DNA of 64,000 bases from Prolixibacteraceae bacterium (GCA_019856515.1 CP082230.1:2418001-2482000); one strand, 5' to 3'; shown: positions 9,301 to 19,184, counted from the stretch's first letter. Notes: generated by a model from the letters alone, not told the origin. Made by a program: numbers and translations.

Positions 9301-11505
9301 ATGAATCTACAGACAGAAGCAGAGAAGCGATATATCAGGGATCTTTATGAAGATCTTCTTCAGTCATTCAACCGACCTCTCACAGAAGAGAATCGTCAGT
9401 TGCTTGATAAAGCATTTCATTTTGCGAACGATGCCCATATGGGGATACGACGTAAATCGGGTGAACCTTATATTGTACACCCTTTGGCTGTGGCTAAGAT
9501 TGTTACGAGTGAGATCGGTTTAGGGACCAAAGCTGCTATTTCGGCGATCCTTCATGATGTCGTAGAAGATACGGAATATACATTAGAGGATATCGAGAAT
9601 CTTTTTGGTGCCAAGATTGCTTATATCGTAGATGGGTTGACGAAATTGTCTGGAGAGTTTGATTCGAAGCAGGCAGCTAACTTTCGTAAGATGCTTCTGA
9701 CCCTATCGGATGATGTGAGGGTTATTTTGATTAAGCTAGCCGATAGGCTTCATAATATGCGGACATTGGATGCGATGCCCCACCATAAGCAGCTGAAGAT
9801 TGCAGGAGAAACACTATTTATATTCGCCCCACTAGCCCATCGTTTGGGACTATATCGCATCAAATCGGAATTAGAGGATCTGTCGCTAAAATATAAACAT
9901 TCGGAAGATTACAATGAGATAAAGCTAAAGCTATATAACAATCAGGAACAGCGTAAGTTGTTGGTAGAAGAGTTTTGTAAGCCTATAGACAAAAAGCTTA
10001 AAGAGGAGGGGTTTGATGTCTCCATCAATGGTCGCCCTAAATCAATCTTCTCGATATGGAACAAGATGCAGAACAAAGGGGTTAAGTTTAGTGAGATATA
10101 CGATCTTTTGGCCATTCGTATTATTTTCCGACCTGATCCCAATAAATCGGAGAAACGACAATGTTTTGATATCCTCTCTTTGGTTACTGATATATATAAG
10201 CCTCGTCCCGATAGAATTCGTGATTGGATCACCATACCGAAAGCCAATGGTTACGAAGCCCTTCATGTGACAGTTATGGGACCTGAAGGCAAGTGGGTAG
10301 AGGTGCAGATTAGAAGTCAACGAATGGATGAGGTAGCAGAACGAGGATTTGCTGCGCACTATAAGTATAAAGGTATTGAGGAGAAAGAGAAGGAGAAGGA
10401 TATCGAACTTAATCGATGGTTTGAGAAGATCCGAGAGGTTCTACAGAACTCAGAGAACGATGCGTTAGACTTTTTGGATGATTTTAAACTGAATCTTTTT
10501 AGTGATGAGATTGTCGTCTTTACCCCTAAAGGGGAGATGAAAATTCTACCCAAGAATGCTACGGTATTAGATCTTGCTTATGACATACACACTCGTCTAG
10601 GAGATCAATGTATTGGAGCCAAGATAAACCATAAGTTGGTTCCTTATAGTCAAAAGCTATCTAGTGGGGACCAAATTGAAATATTAACTTCATCGAAACA
10701 GAGCCCTTCACCCGAATGGCTTGCAGTAGTGGTTACCTCACGTGCCAAAGAGAAGATCCGTAACTCCTTTAAGAAAGAGCATAAAAAACATATTGAAAGT
10801 GGTCATAAGATTTTGGAAGATGCGATTCAGAATAGTCGCTTTCAACTTTCGTCTAATGCTATAAAGAAGATTCTTCGTCACTTTGAGTTGAACACCAAGG
10901 AACAACTGTACGCGAATCTCGGTATGGGGATCATCAATATAGATAATATTGACCAAATTTTAGAGAAGAAGTCGGAGAACAAATTTGTTAAGTATTGGCG
11001 CTTGACTTTCTCGAAAAAGAAAGCCCTAGAGGAGGAAAAAAACAATATTGATAAAAAGAAGCCATTTTTATTAGGAGAATCCAATAAAGATTACGTACTT
11101 AGCGAATGTTGCCTACCCCTACCAGGCGACCAAGTGGTTGGTTATCTCGGTGAAGAACATATTGTGATTCATAAGATGACATGCTCGAATGCAATTAAGC
11201 TGATGGCAAACCAGGGAGATAAAATTATTACCGCTCAGTGGACTAAGTTCAAGCTCTTTTCATCCCTCGCCCAGATAAGAGTTAAAGGCTTAGATCGTGT
11301 TGGAATATTGAATGATATTACCAATATAATATCAAAGCAAAATGACATTAATATTAGATCTGTAAGTTTCGAGGCCCATGACGGAGTCTTTGAAGGTTTG
11401 TTGTATTTATACATTCATAACCTAGGAGACCTTGAATACTTAATGACAACCTTAAAGAAGGTAAAAGGAGTAGATTCGGTGGTACGTTTGGAGACAAACA
11501 ATTAA
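9301..11505 (+). CDS. Bifunctional (p)ppGpp synthetase/hydrolase, RelA/SpoT family
   Basis: The 734-residue protein has the full long-RSH order. The HD hydrolase domain holds HPLAVAKIV, HDVVEDTE near 84 and KLADRLHNMRTL. The synthetase domain (about 235-345) holds GRPKSIFSIWNKM, YDLLAIRIIF and KANGYEALHVTV. A TGS domain follows (about 395-460), then a helical/zinc-finger-like segment with CCLPLPGDQ, and a C-terminal ACT domain (about 660-730). Because both the HDxxED hydrolase motif and the synthetase motifs are intact, it should make and degrade the alarmone, controlling growth in starvation. It acts in the cytoplasm on ribosomes. A Fur-family gene follows 84 bases downstream on the same strand. 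Confidence 0.96.
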   Translation: MNLQTEAEKRYIRDLYEDLLQSFNRPLTEENRQLLDKAFHFANDAHMGIRRKSGEPYIVHPLAVAKIVTSEIGLGTKAAISAILHDVVEDTEYTLEDIENLFGAKIAYIVDGLTKLSGEFDSKQAANFRKMLLTLSDDVRVILIKLADRLHNMRTLDAMPHHKQLKIAGETLFIFAPLAHRLGLYRIKSELEDLSLKYKHSEDYNEIKLKLYNNQEQRKLLVEEFCKPIDKKLKEEGFDVSINGRPKSIFSIWNKMQNKGVKFSEIYDLLAIRIIFRPDPNKSEKRQCFDILSLVTDIYKPRPDRIRDWITIPKANGYEALHVTVMGPEGKWVEVQIRSQRMDEVAERGFAAHYKYKGIEEKEKEKDIELNRWFEKIREVLQNSENDALDFLDDFKLNLFSDEIVVFTPKGEMKILPKNATVLDLAYDIHTRLGDQCIGAKINHKLVPYSQKLSSGDQIEILTSSKQSPSPEWLAVVVTSRAKEKIRNSFKKEHKKHIESGHKILEDAIQNSRFQLSSNAIKKILRHFELNTKEQLYANLGMGIINIDNIDQILEKKSENKFVKYWRLTFSKKKALEEEKNNIDKKKPFLLGESNKDYVLSECCLPLPGDQVVGYLGEEHIVIHKMTCSNAIKLMANQGDKIITAQWTKFKLFSSLAQIRVKGLDRVGILNDITNIISKQNDINIRSVSFEAHDGVFEGLLYLYIHNLGDLEYLMTTLKKVKGVDSVVRLETNN

Positions 11506-11589
11506 GTATTAACAATTATTCTAGTCATATTTAGATCTAATAAAAATAATTTTCTTAATTTTACTCTACTATTTAAACTTAGATCAACA

Positions 11590-12030
11590 ATGAATAGCGG
11601 TACTGTAAAAACAAAGGAAACAGTAAAGAATATCTTTACTGAGTATCTTATTAGAAAGGGGCATAGGAAAACACCAGAAAGGTTTGCCATTTTAGAGGAG
11701 ATCTATTCACGTCAAGGTCATTTCGACATCGAATCGTTATACATTTCGATGAAGAATAAGAACTATCGTGTCAGTCGTGCAACATTGTACAACACCATTG
11801 AACTTCTACTAGATTGTAAACTCGTGGTGAAACACCAATTTGGGAAGAACATCGCACAGTTTGAACGTACTTTTGATGAGGATCTTCATGATCACATCAT
11901 TGATACCAATAGTGGCGAAGTGATTGAATTTTGTGATCCTCGTATTCGTAAGATCATAGAAGAAGTATGTGAAAAGCAGAATTTTAAGCTTTCGCATCAC
12001 TCTCTGTATATTTATGGAGAGAAACGTTGA
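11590..12030 (+). CDS. Fur-family transcriptional regulator lacking the CxxC zinc site
   Basis: The 146-residue protein has the winged-helix half ([44 protein letters not shown]) and the dimerisation half with [17 protein letters not shown]. In typical Fur and PerR proteins the last motif reads HxHxxCxxCGxxxEF and binds structural zinc. Here the two cysteines are replaced by Asp and Ser/Gly-type residues, while His-Asp-His remains. Two lone cysteines follow (EFCDP and EVCEK). It should still bind DNA as a dimer and sense a metal or peroxide, but whether it is Fur, PerR or Zur cannot be told. It may be co-transcribed with the RSH gene. Confidence 0.88.
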   Translation: MNSGTVKTKETVKNIFTEYLIRKGHRKTPERFAILEEIYSRQGHFDIESLYISMKNKNYRVSRATLYNTIELLLDCKLVVKHQFGKNIAQFERTFDEDLHDHIIDTNSGEVIEFCDPRIRKIIEEVCEKQNFKLSHHSLYIYGEKR

Positions 12031-12435
12031 ACTCCTTTTTTAGGAGAAAAAAGAGGCTGTCTCCAATCGATATCACTTCCTCTAGTTTGAGGATTTAGCG
12101 TGATTGGTGTTACAGTAGATCTACCTTCTTTTACACTGGTAAAGAAATTGCATGCGCTTTTTATAGTGCGTTGGGGACAACCTCCTTTTTTATTTTTACT
12201 ACTCAGTTATATGGAATTGGGCAGTATTTTATTCACTATTAAGAACCAACTTGGATCTCTTAATACAGTAGTTGACTTTGCGATTGGTATTCATCAGCTA
12301 GGTGTTGATATGCCACAATATCTGTTCGTTTCTTCACCTGAACTATAACCTTTTGTATTATAATCCCAACACCTCTTTAACCGCATATCAATACTGTTTT
12401 TAGTTTATTTAGATGAAATAATGCAGACGATGGAT
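12031..12435. other. Intergenic region with a 20-bp spaced inverted repeat
   Basis: These 405 bases lie between convergent genes. They hold the spaced inverted repeat at 12047-12191. An 82-codon frame at 12100-12348 crosses one arm of that repeat and shows no family features, so I do not call it a gene. Confidence 0.6.
12047..12191. repeat. Spaced inverted repeat, possible terminator or short mobile remnant
   Basis: The left arm AAAAAAGAGGCTGTCTCCAA (12047-12066) is complementary to 12171-12191 with about three differences, over a 104-base spacer. The A-tract/T-tract outer ends look like a bidirectional terminator whose loop has been enlarged, or the ends of a small non-autonomous element. 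GAGGCTGTCTC-like ends are common on insertion sequences, but no transposase remains. Confidence 0.4.
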
Positions 12436-13596
12436 CTACTTCTTGTTTATATATTGAAGTTCTTCTTTGGTTAAAACCAATGTGTTTTTAATCGATGTAT
12501 GGGTAGGGAAATTTAAGTAAAAAGGTCTATCTATATCAATAATATCTCCATCTAATTTATCTTTCGATACACCTGTGATCACGAAGCCTTGTTCAATATC
12601 GGTCTGATGTTTCTTACCTTGATAAAAGACTTCAGCAATTGCTCTTGAATGAAAATAATTAATTGTCCATTTATTATTATTTAGCTTCTGTAAAGATAGG
12701 TGGAAAACTTGTCTTTTATTTTCAATCGTAAATTTTTCACCACTCTTTCCCCTTATCCTCTTCCTAACCTCATCTTTGTTCACCGCATTCCAGTAGATCT
12801 CTGTGACGGCATTAGATTTATTATCAAAGATGATGTAATTCTTTACTAGGTTGTACAGAAGAGAGCCTTCTTTAATATAATCATTAGTAGAGAAAACGAC
12901 CTTTGTTTGTAAGTGATTTTTTTCGACTTTGTTTATAATGATGGTATTGTCATCTACTATTTTCAATAATGCATCCAAATACCAGCTTATATATAACCTA
13001 GGCAGTAAATATCTGTTATTTAGGAAACACTTGCTAACAAATGCAGTGTCTCTTTTTGCATAGTCTATGGAACGTAAAGAGAATTTATTTTCATTCTCCA
13101 ATTTTCTCCTTTTTCGAAAAGAACTCTTTTTACTCCACCAATCTAATTGGACTTGATTTAATCGCGAGATATTGTCATCTACTTTTATCACCTCTTTATA
13201 GGTGCATCGATTCAAAGAACTTGAAATTAAGTAGTTTTCATTGTAATATTGTAAGACTTCTTCTATTTTCTTCCTCAAGTTATACCCAACCACAATTTCA
13301 TCAAGAAAGTAATCCGAAGGTTCGAGGTAAACAGTATCAGGTAATGCTATATCTGATACTATTATCTTCGTCTTAAAAGCAACATTACTAAAAGCGATTG
13401 TGTCTCGTAATTGTTTATCTATTTTGACGACTCCTTCCGCATTACTTATACTACCGATATCGAGGTTCGGGTAGTAAACATGAACTAATTCGATAGGCTT
13501 ACGTGTGGATTTATCAATAACGGTGATCTCTTTCTTTTCCTGACACATTACGATGGAAAAAAAGAGTAAAAAAATAGAGGTAAATGTAATTCTCAT
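12436..13596 (-). CDS. Exported protein with carboxypeptidase-like regulatory domain
   Basis: The 386-residue protein starts with a signal sequence (MRITFTSIFLLFFSIVMC). A Cys right after the hydrophobic core could be lipidated. Residues about 22-105 form a carboxypeptidase-like regulatory (Ig-like) domain, with TVIDKSTRKPIELVHVYYP and SNAEGVVKI ending in LDEIVVGY. This resembles the N-terminus of a TonB receptor but has no plug or barrel after it. The remainder (110-386) is mixed alpha/beta with many Lys/Asn and matches nothing I recognise. Similar proteins are common in Bacteroidota and uncharacterised. It lies downstream of the susCD genes, separated by 700 bases, and is probably transcribed alone. 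Confidence 0.78.
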   Translation of the reverse strand: MRITFTSIFLLFFSIVMCQEKKEITVIDKSTRKPIELVHVYYPNLDIGSISNAEGVVKIDKQLRDTIAFSNVAFKTKIIVSDIALPDTVYLEPSDYFLDEIVVGYNLRKKIEEVLQYYNENYLISSSLNRCTYKEVIKVDDNISRLNQVQLDWWSKKSSFRKRRKLENENKFSLRSIDYAKRDTAFVSKCFLNNRYLLPRLYISWYLDALLKIVDDNTIIINKVEKNHLQTKVVFSTNDYIKEGSLLYNLVKNYIIFDNKSNAVTEIYWNAVNKDEVRKRIRGKSGEKFTIENKRQVFHLSLQKLNNNKWTINYFHSRAIAEVFYQGKKHQTDIEQGFVITGVSKDKLDGDIIDIDRPFYLNFPTHTSIKNTLVLTKEELQYINKK

Positions 13597-14294
13597 ATTA
13601 TTAGATATCAGAAATGCAATAAGAAATACGGATCACTTCTTACGACATTTAAAGTCATTTATTCAAAATAAATTATATAATCTACAAACTCTACACGTTT
13701 ATCTCGACGACATCCCATCGTGTTTTTTTTCGAGTTCTTCAACTTGGAAATTCTCTAGGAGTATTTGTTTATTCATAGCTTAAAATGTTATTATAAATCA
13801 TAAGGGCAATATCGCCTTTAGACAAAGGCATATACTAACATAAAACTAATACAAACACCAGTAACATCATTACAATTAAACACATAATATCCAATATTAT
13901 TAATATAATAAAACAATAATTACCTTTTACAATTAAATATATCAACAATAATTGACCAACATCTAATTCGCAAATTCATATAACACATACAAACATTCTA
14001 TTATTTACATGTAATTATGCACTTAAATAGGCTTATGATAACCATACCTTTCACGACGTCTATCACTAAGCTTAGGATGTACCCAAATCATTCTTTCTAA
14101 ATTAGATATTTTCCAAATATAGCGTTACATAAGAAAGTAATCATATCGAAGGGAAGACATATAAAGATGTAGCCCACAAGTTTGAACTTGCAGGCTACGA
14201 ATACATCAATCTTCTATTATGTCATATTTCTAAATAAATATGTAATGTTCATATAGGACGAAACAGATCATCCTATCCTTAACACAACCACACA
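13597..14294. other. AT-rich intergenic region
   Basis: No gene was recognised in these 698 bases. A hairpin at 14169-14198 ends the susCD transcript. The rest is A/T-rich with frequent stops in all frames. The promoter of the 13596 gene should be near its left end but no clear element was seen. Confidence 0.55.
14169..14198 (-). terminator. Terminator-like hairpin after susD
   Basis: GTAGCC pairs with GGCTAC and CAAGTT with AACTTG around a TG loop, with one CA/CA internal mismatch. It lies about 100 bases beyond the susD stop on the minus strand and is followed by a moderately T-rich run. Confidence 0.6.
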
Positions 14295-15890
14295 CTATTT
14301 TGCCCACCACAACTCCGTACTTACTAAGTCAGCACCTTGATTTTGAATGGCTGCGTCGTAGAATGACTTGTTTACATTCTGCTCTAGTTGTGGGTATTTG
14401 ATTCTCTGAACAAATTCACCTGGAGCTAATCCTGTTCCTTCGTCTAATACGTTTGGTGCTTTTAATACAGGTAGTTGGATACGACGATAGTCTGCCCATG
14501 CTTCCCATCCATTATCAGGGAAACCTCCTATGTATTTCTGGGTCATCACCTTGTCAAGGAATGAATCATTGGCACCACTATTAAAGTCATAATTGGCAGT
14601 TGTACCATTGATATTTTGTGATTCCGAATCCAAATAGTCTGCGATGGTTACCGCATCAACAGACCACTGTTCCATTGAAGCAGTTACTCCTTGGACATAC
14701 ATATCTCTTGCGGTTGCCCCCATATTCCATCCCATTAGAGCACCCTCCGCTCTTAAGAAATAGGCTTCTGAAGTTGGCATGATAATAAATGGTCGAGTAA
14801 TCTCTTGCATCTCTTTACCTACACGAGAATTGTTTTCTGGGAGATTCTCAGGCTTCGACTTATCATCTTCCGTAAGTCCAACATTAATAGCAGTCCAACG
14901 CCCAGCATATGTTGCATCAGTTAAGAATGCTCCATTGTTATCCGAAACACCAAAGAAGTGAGGACCCCTTGGGTCAACAGTCGCTGGCACATCGGTATAA
15001 GTTATGCCAGCACCAAAATAGTCTGATGAAGGGAAAGGTTGGCCACCTAATCCTACCAACAAATTATACATTGAGGTAGACATAGCAACTCCGTTACCAG
15101 GTCCCCAATCTACATAGTATTTTGTTGAATAACCATTTCCCCAAGGGGCAGACCAGTTTTGCATCTTAGGCATCTCACTGTTCAGTACTAGTACACCTCC
15201 TGCCACAGCCTCTTCTGCATTTTGCTTCGCAATTTCTGGTGCCACATTGGATATTCTTATGGCAACACGTAGTCTTAAAGAGTTTGCGAATCGCTTCCAA
15301 AGGTCTACGTCTCCACCATAAATAAAATCTTGACGCCCCATGCTGATTGCAGTAGGAGACAAGCCATCTGCTGCTTCCTTGAGCTCCTTTAAAAGGTCCA
15401 AGTAGATATTCTCTTGTGTATCATACTTTGGATTTACACCAGTACCATCCGCAGCCTGAAAATAAGGCATGTCTCCATAAAGATCGGAAGTACGTTGGGT
15501 CATCCATGCTTTCCATATACGTGTAATGTTATAGATATTCACTTTTACAGGATCATCTTTGGTCATGCGCATAATGGTATTTGCCGAATTGAGCCAACCA
15601 TAATATGCTTTCCAATAATCTTGAGCCCATATATCGGGCATCGTTCCTCTCTCGGTAGAGAAGTTTGGAGCAGAGTAATATTGAGAGAAAGCATCTACTC
15701 CAAGATTGTGTATACGCTGATGAAGGTAAGCTGTAAGTGTTGACTCCTTAGTCATTTTACTAAACAGCTGTGTAGGGTCTCCCGTATCAATACCTGGTTG
15801 ATTGGGACTTACGTTCATCTCATCAAAGTTTGAACAACTAACCATCACAATAGTTAGCAGTGCAATATATATCGTTTTTATCGTTTTCAT
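14295..15890 (-). CDS. SusD/RagB-family nutrient-binding outer-membrane lipoprotein
   Basis: The 531-residue lipoprotein has its lipobox (VMVSC) at Cys19 and the SusD-like hallmarks FDEMNVSPNQPG, RIHNLGVDAFSQYY, WKAYYGWLNSANTIM and TRIWKAWMTQRTSDLYGDMPY. It belongs to the SusD_2-type branch rather than classical starch SusD. Such proteins sit as a lid over their SusC partner and capture oligosaccharides or peptides at the cell surface. The start lies 13 bases after the susC stop, so the pair is one transcript. A hairpin about 100 bases downstream closes it. The substrate is unknown because no degradative enzymes accompany it. Confidence 0.95.
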   Translation of the reverse strand: MKTIKTIYIALLTIVMVSCSNFDEMNVSPNQPGIDTGDPTQLFSKMTKESTLTAYLHQRIHNLGVDAFSQYYSAPNFSTERGTMPDIWAQDYWKAYYGWLNSANTIMRMTKDDPVKVNIYNITRIWKAWMTQRTSDLYGDMPYFQAADGTGVNPKYDTQENIYLDLLKELKEAADGLSPTAISMGRQDFIYGGDVDLWKRFANSLRLRVAIRISNVAPEIAKQNAEEAVAGGVLVLNSEMPKMQNWSAPWGNGYSTKYYVDWGPGNGVAMSTSMYNLLVGLGGQPFPSSDYFGAGITYTDVPATVDPRGPHFFGVSDNNGAFLTDATYAGRWTAINVGLTEDDKSKPENLPENNSRVGKEMQEITRPFIIMPTSEAYFLRAEGALMGWNMGATARDMYVQGVTASMEQWSVDAVTIADYLDSESQNINGTTANYDFNSGANDSFLDKVMTQKYIGGFPDNGWEAWADYRRIQLPVLKAPNVLDEGTGLAPGEFVQRIKYPQLEQNVNKSFYDAAIQNQGADLVSTELWWAK

Positions 15891-15903
15891 AAGTCTGCTA
15901 TTT

Positions 15904-18900
15904 TTAGAAGTCCAACTTAATATTAAATCCTAGCGTACGAGGAGTTGACACTGCCCCTAGCTCTAATCCTTGTGCATTACTTTGTGAATAAGAAGACTCC
16001 GGATCTAAACCTGGCAGGTCAGAATATATCAACCATAAATTACGTCCGACAAAACTTACTTGTGCATTCGTGAATGGAGTTCCTTCTAATATTGATTTAG
16101 GAAGAGAATATCCGATAGATAGTTCTCTTAGTCGGATGTTCGTTGCATCGTAGATCCACTCTTCATCGACTTGAGACACTCTTGACCAATATGATTCAGG
16201 GTTTACCGTTGTTTGTACAGCATTACCATCTTTATCTACTCCTGATACAACATAACCACCTGTTCCAGCATACCATGCATCACGACCATCTGTAGTTTGA
16301 GCTAAGGTACCTGCACCTGCTGCCGCTTTAACCGATCCACTATAGAGGTTTCCACCTTTACGTATATCAAGCAAGAACCCAAGGGTTATATTTTTGTATG
16401 TAAAGTTGTTATATAGCCCAGCAGTCCAATCTGGAAGATAATTACCAATTACACCTTTGTCTTGTGATACCACAGGAAGACCTTCGTCATCTAGCACCTT
16501 TCGACCTTGATCATCTCTAACATAATAGGTTCCTTGAAGATCACCAAAAACGCCACCTTCTTTGGCAATTACAGAGACTTGTGATGTACTAGGAGAGATC
16601 ACATAGGTATCAATTCCATCATACAACTCCACTACTTTGTTGGTATTCTTTGCCCAATTAAGTGTCATGTCCCATTGAAAGTTAGACGATTTCATTACGG
16701 TTCCACGTATCATTAGCTCGACCCCTTGGTTTTGAATATTACCTGCATTGATAAATTGGTTGGCATATCCTGTTGCAGGAGGAGTTTGAAGTGCAAGAAT
16801 TTGATCACGTGTATTTACTTTATAGTAGGTAAAATCAAACCCTAAACGGTCGTTAAAGAGACGTCCTTCGGCTCCTACTTCATACGATGTTGCCTGTTCG
16901 GGCTTTAAATTTGTTGGAGGTAGATCTGAAGGAAGAGTTGCTCCTGGCACTCCCGACTCGCCAATAAGGTCTATATTTAGATATTGGTCAAGTTTGTAAG
17001 GTGCTGTATCGTTACCTACTTGTGCCCATGATCCTCTTACTTTTAAGAAGTTAATCCATTCAGGCAATTCGACCATTTCTGAAATCACCCACCCAAGTCC
17101 TACTGAAGCATAGAAGTAGGATCTATTGTCTGATGGTAATGTTGAAGACCAGTCGTTACGAGCAGTTACATCCATAAATAGATATCCATCCCAACTCAAT
17201 TGCCCCATAGCATAGAGTGAATTAATTGATTTCTCATAATAGTTGGTAGTTGTTCTTGGTGCTTTCCCATTATTAATAGAGTAGAAATCAGGTGTTATCA
17301 ACCCATTTGCCCACTGAGTTGTACTCATATTGTTTTGACGCATAATGTTACCACCGACACTAATGTTGGTTGACAGCTTAGAGATGAGTTCTGTTTTTGT
17401 CGCCGTAAGTAGGAAGTCGGCATTGTCTTCTCTCAATGTAGAGACATCTTGCTTTACATCCCCCGAAGGTTGCCAATAAGGAACACCTGTTCCAAGTTGG
17501 TCATATCCTCTGACCGTTGTATAGTCTGTACCATAACGTAGCTTGGCAGTCAACCAGTCATTGAATTTATAATTCAGGCTTGCCATAGCAATAACACGGT
17601 TCTTGTCATCCCAGTTGGTATTCATATTCGTTGTCCAATATGGATTCAGAATCATACCTCCATTATCAGAGTATCTACGAACCGTTAGATCATCGTTACG
17701 ATAATCTTTCATATCAGAAAGGTGAATACTACGAGGCATTAATGCCATATTTAAGTATACATTATCTGGGTCACCTGCAAGTTTTGGTCTGTTCTCTCCA
17801 CGAGATTTGATGTAGTTAAACTTCATATCAAGAGATAGTTTTTCATTGAAATCGATAGTCGATCGTAGATTCAATGTATTCCTATTGAGCTTGTTGTTTG
17901 GAAGTTGTCCCCAGTAGTCCATACGGCTAAATCCAGCACGGAATTTCACTTTATCTGAACCTGCTGTAACATCAATATTGTTGGTCATATTCACCCCTGT
18001 TTCCAGAAAGTCTGTTAAATCATTGTCGTAAGGTGTGAATGCCCTTGTTTCTCCGGTCCAATCTTTAATCATCTGTCCCTCCATTTTTGGACCCCAACTT
18101 GATCCTCCACGCTCAACAAATGCACCCCCCGTACCTTGACCATATTCATTTTGTAGATCTAGTTGGGTTAACGGAGATTCAAATACAACATTAGAACTAA
18201 GTGAGACTTTCACTCTGTCGGTCTTTGCTCCAGATTTGGTTGTGATTAAGATGACACCATTGGCAGCTCTAGAGCCATAAAGAGCTGCTGCAGCAGGCCC
18301 TTTTAATACAGACATTGTTGCAATATCGTCAGGATTAATATCTGCAATACCATCACCTCTATCAATCGCTCTATTTCCCCAACGATCGTCAGTGTTTGAA
18401 GAGTTATCAGTAATTGGAACCCCATCGACCACGACCAATGGTTCATTGTTTCCCGATATAGAGCTATTTCCACGAATGACAATACGGCTACCTCCACCTG
18501 TACCAGTACTTGAAGGAGATATCGTCACCCCTGCAACTTTACCAGAAAGGCTATTCACGACATTGGCATCTTTTACTCTCGAAAGATCATCACCACTCAC
18601 CTCTTGTACTGAGTAACCCAATGATTTCTTCTCTCTTTTGATACCAAGAGCCGTCACGACAACTTCGTCAACACCGATAGAAGCAGTCTCTAGCTCGACA
18701 TTTAAAGTCGTTTGATTTTCATAAGGAACATCAATTGTTTTCATTCCTACAAAAGAAAATTGCAGGATATCTCCCTCTTCTACTTTTAATGAATAAGTTC
18801 CCTCAAAAGTAGTTACTGTTCCATTTGCAGTGCCTTTCACAAGCACTGTTGCACCGGGAATAGGAGTTTGGTCTTCTTTCCCCTTTACTACTCCATTAAG

Positions 18901-18993
18901 TGTCTTTTTTTGAGCAAAAAGAGTGGTGGAAACGATGATTAGCATCGTAGTTAAGAGTAGTTTCCGTGTTCCGTTCTTAAGTATTCTCATCAT
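15904..18993 (-). CDS. SusC/RagA-family TonB-linked outer-membrane transporter
   Basis: The 1029-residue protein has a signal peptide (about 1-28, ending TTLFAQ), a carboxypeptidase-like domain (about 32-110), the linking motif DEVVVTALGIKREKKSLGYS typical of SusC, and a plug holding GRGDGIADINPDDI and VLKGPAAAALYGSRAANGVI. A long barrel follows, ending NIKLDF with C-terminal Phe. It imports glycan pieces through the outer membrane using TonB. It is paired with the susD gene directly downstream and probably controlled by the HTCS gene upstream. The start chosen is the first of two Met codons; the second is possible. Confidence 0.96.
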   Translation of the reverse strand: MMRILKNGTRKLLLTTMLIIVSTTLFAQKKTLNGVVKGKEDQTPIPGATVLVKGTANGTVTTFEGTYSLKVEEGDILQFSFVGMKTIDVPYENQTTLNVELETASIGVDEVVVTALGIKREKKSLGYSVQEVSGDDLSRVKDANVVNSLSGKVAGVTISPSSTGTGGGSRIVIRGNSSISGNNEPLVVVDGVPITDNSSNTDDRWGNRAIDRGDGIADINPDDIATMSVLKGPAAAALYGSRAANGVILITTKSGAKTDRVKVSLSSNVVFESPLTQLDLQNEYGQGTGGAFVERGGSSWGPKMEGQMIKDWTGETRAFTPYDNDLTDFLETGVNMTNNIDVTAGSDKVKFRAGFSRMDYWGQLPNNKLNRNTLNLRSTIDFNEKLSLDMKFNYIKSRGENRPKLAGDPDNVYLNMALMPRSIHLSDMKDYRNDDLTVRRYSDNGGMILNPYWTTNMNTNWDDKNRVIAMASLNYKFNDWLTAKLRYGTDYTTVRGYDQLGTGVPYWQPSGDVKQDVSTLREDNADFLLTATKTELISKLSTNISVGGNIMRQNNMSTTQWANGLITPDFYSINNGKAPRTTTNYYEKSINSLYAMGQLSWDGYLFMDVTARNDWSSTLPSDNRSYFYASVGLGWVISEMVELPEWINFLKVRGSWAQVGNDTAPYKLDQYLNIDLIGESGVPGATLPSDLPPTNLKPEQATSYEVGAEGRLFNDRLGFDFTYYKVNTRDQILALQTPPATGYANQFINAGNIQNQGVELMIRGTVMKSSNFQWDMTLNWAKNTNKVVELYDGIDTYVISPSTSQVSVIAKEGGVFGDLQGTYYVRDDQGRKVLDDEGLPVVSQDKGVIGNYLPDWTAGLYNNFTYKNITLGFLLDIRKGGNLYSGSVKAAAGAGTLAQTTDGRDAWYAGTGGYVVSGVDKDGNAVQTTVNPESYWSRVSQVDEEWIYDATNIRLRELSIGYSLPKSILEGTPFTNAQVSFVGRNLWLIYSDLPGLDPESSYSQSNAQGLELGAVSTPRTLGFNIKLDF

Positions 18994-19061
18994 AGCGGAT
19001 ACGTATTTGTTAGTTAATTGTGTTTCATTCCCCTCTGAATGGTTGATCTAGTAGGGTATAT

Positions 19062-19175
19062 TCAGAGAAGAAAAAGTAATAGCGTCGATACAAGCAAAAA
19101 GAGTAGAATCAATACAACAATTTGAGCTTTTCGTACGCGCTTTAGTTTTTCTTGAATTTCTTTCTCTGTTCTCAT
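19062..19175 (-). CDS. Possible 37-residue single-pass membrane peptide
   Basis: The minus-strand ATG at 19173-19175 opens a 37-codon frame to TGA at 19062. The peptide has a charged N-terminus (MRTEKEIQEKLKRVRKAQ) and then an uninterrupted hydrophobic run (IVVLILLFLLVSTLLLFLL), an ideal single membrane helix with positive residues inside. It lies between the HTCS and susC genes in the same direction. A weak -7-like element (TACTTTCG, 19180-19187) sits very close to the start, so the message could be nearly leaderless, or the frame could simply be part of the susC leader. It is too short to match a family. Confidence 0.38.
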   Translation of the reverse strand: MRTEKEIQEKLKRVRKAQIVVLILLFLLVSTLLLFLL

Positions 19176-19184
19176 ATCCCGAAA

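Noticed and set aside
12100..12348. 82-codon plus-strand frame
   Set aside because: It crosses one arm of an inverted repeat, has no known domain and no promoter or family feature.
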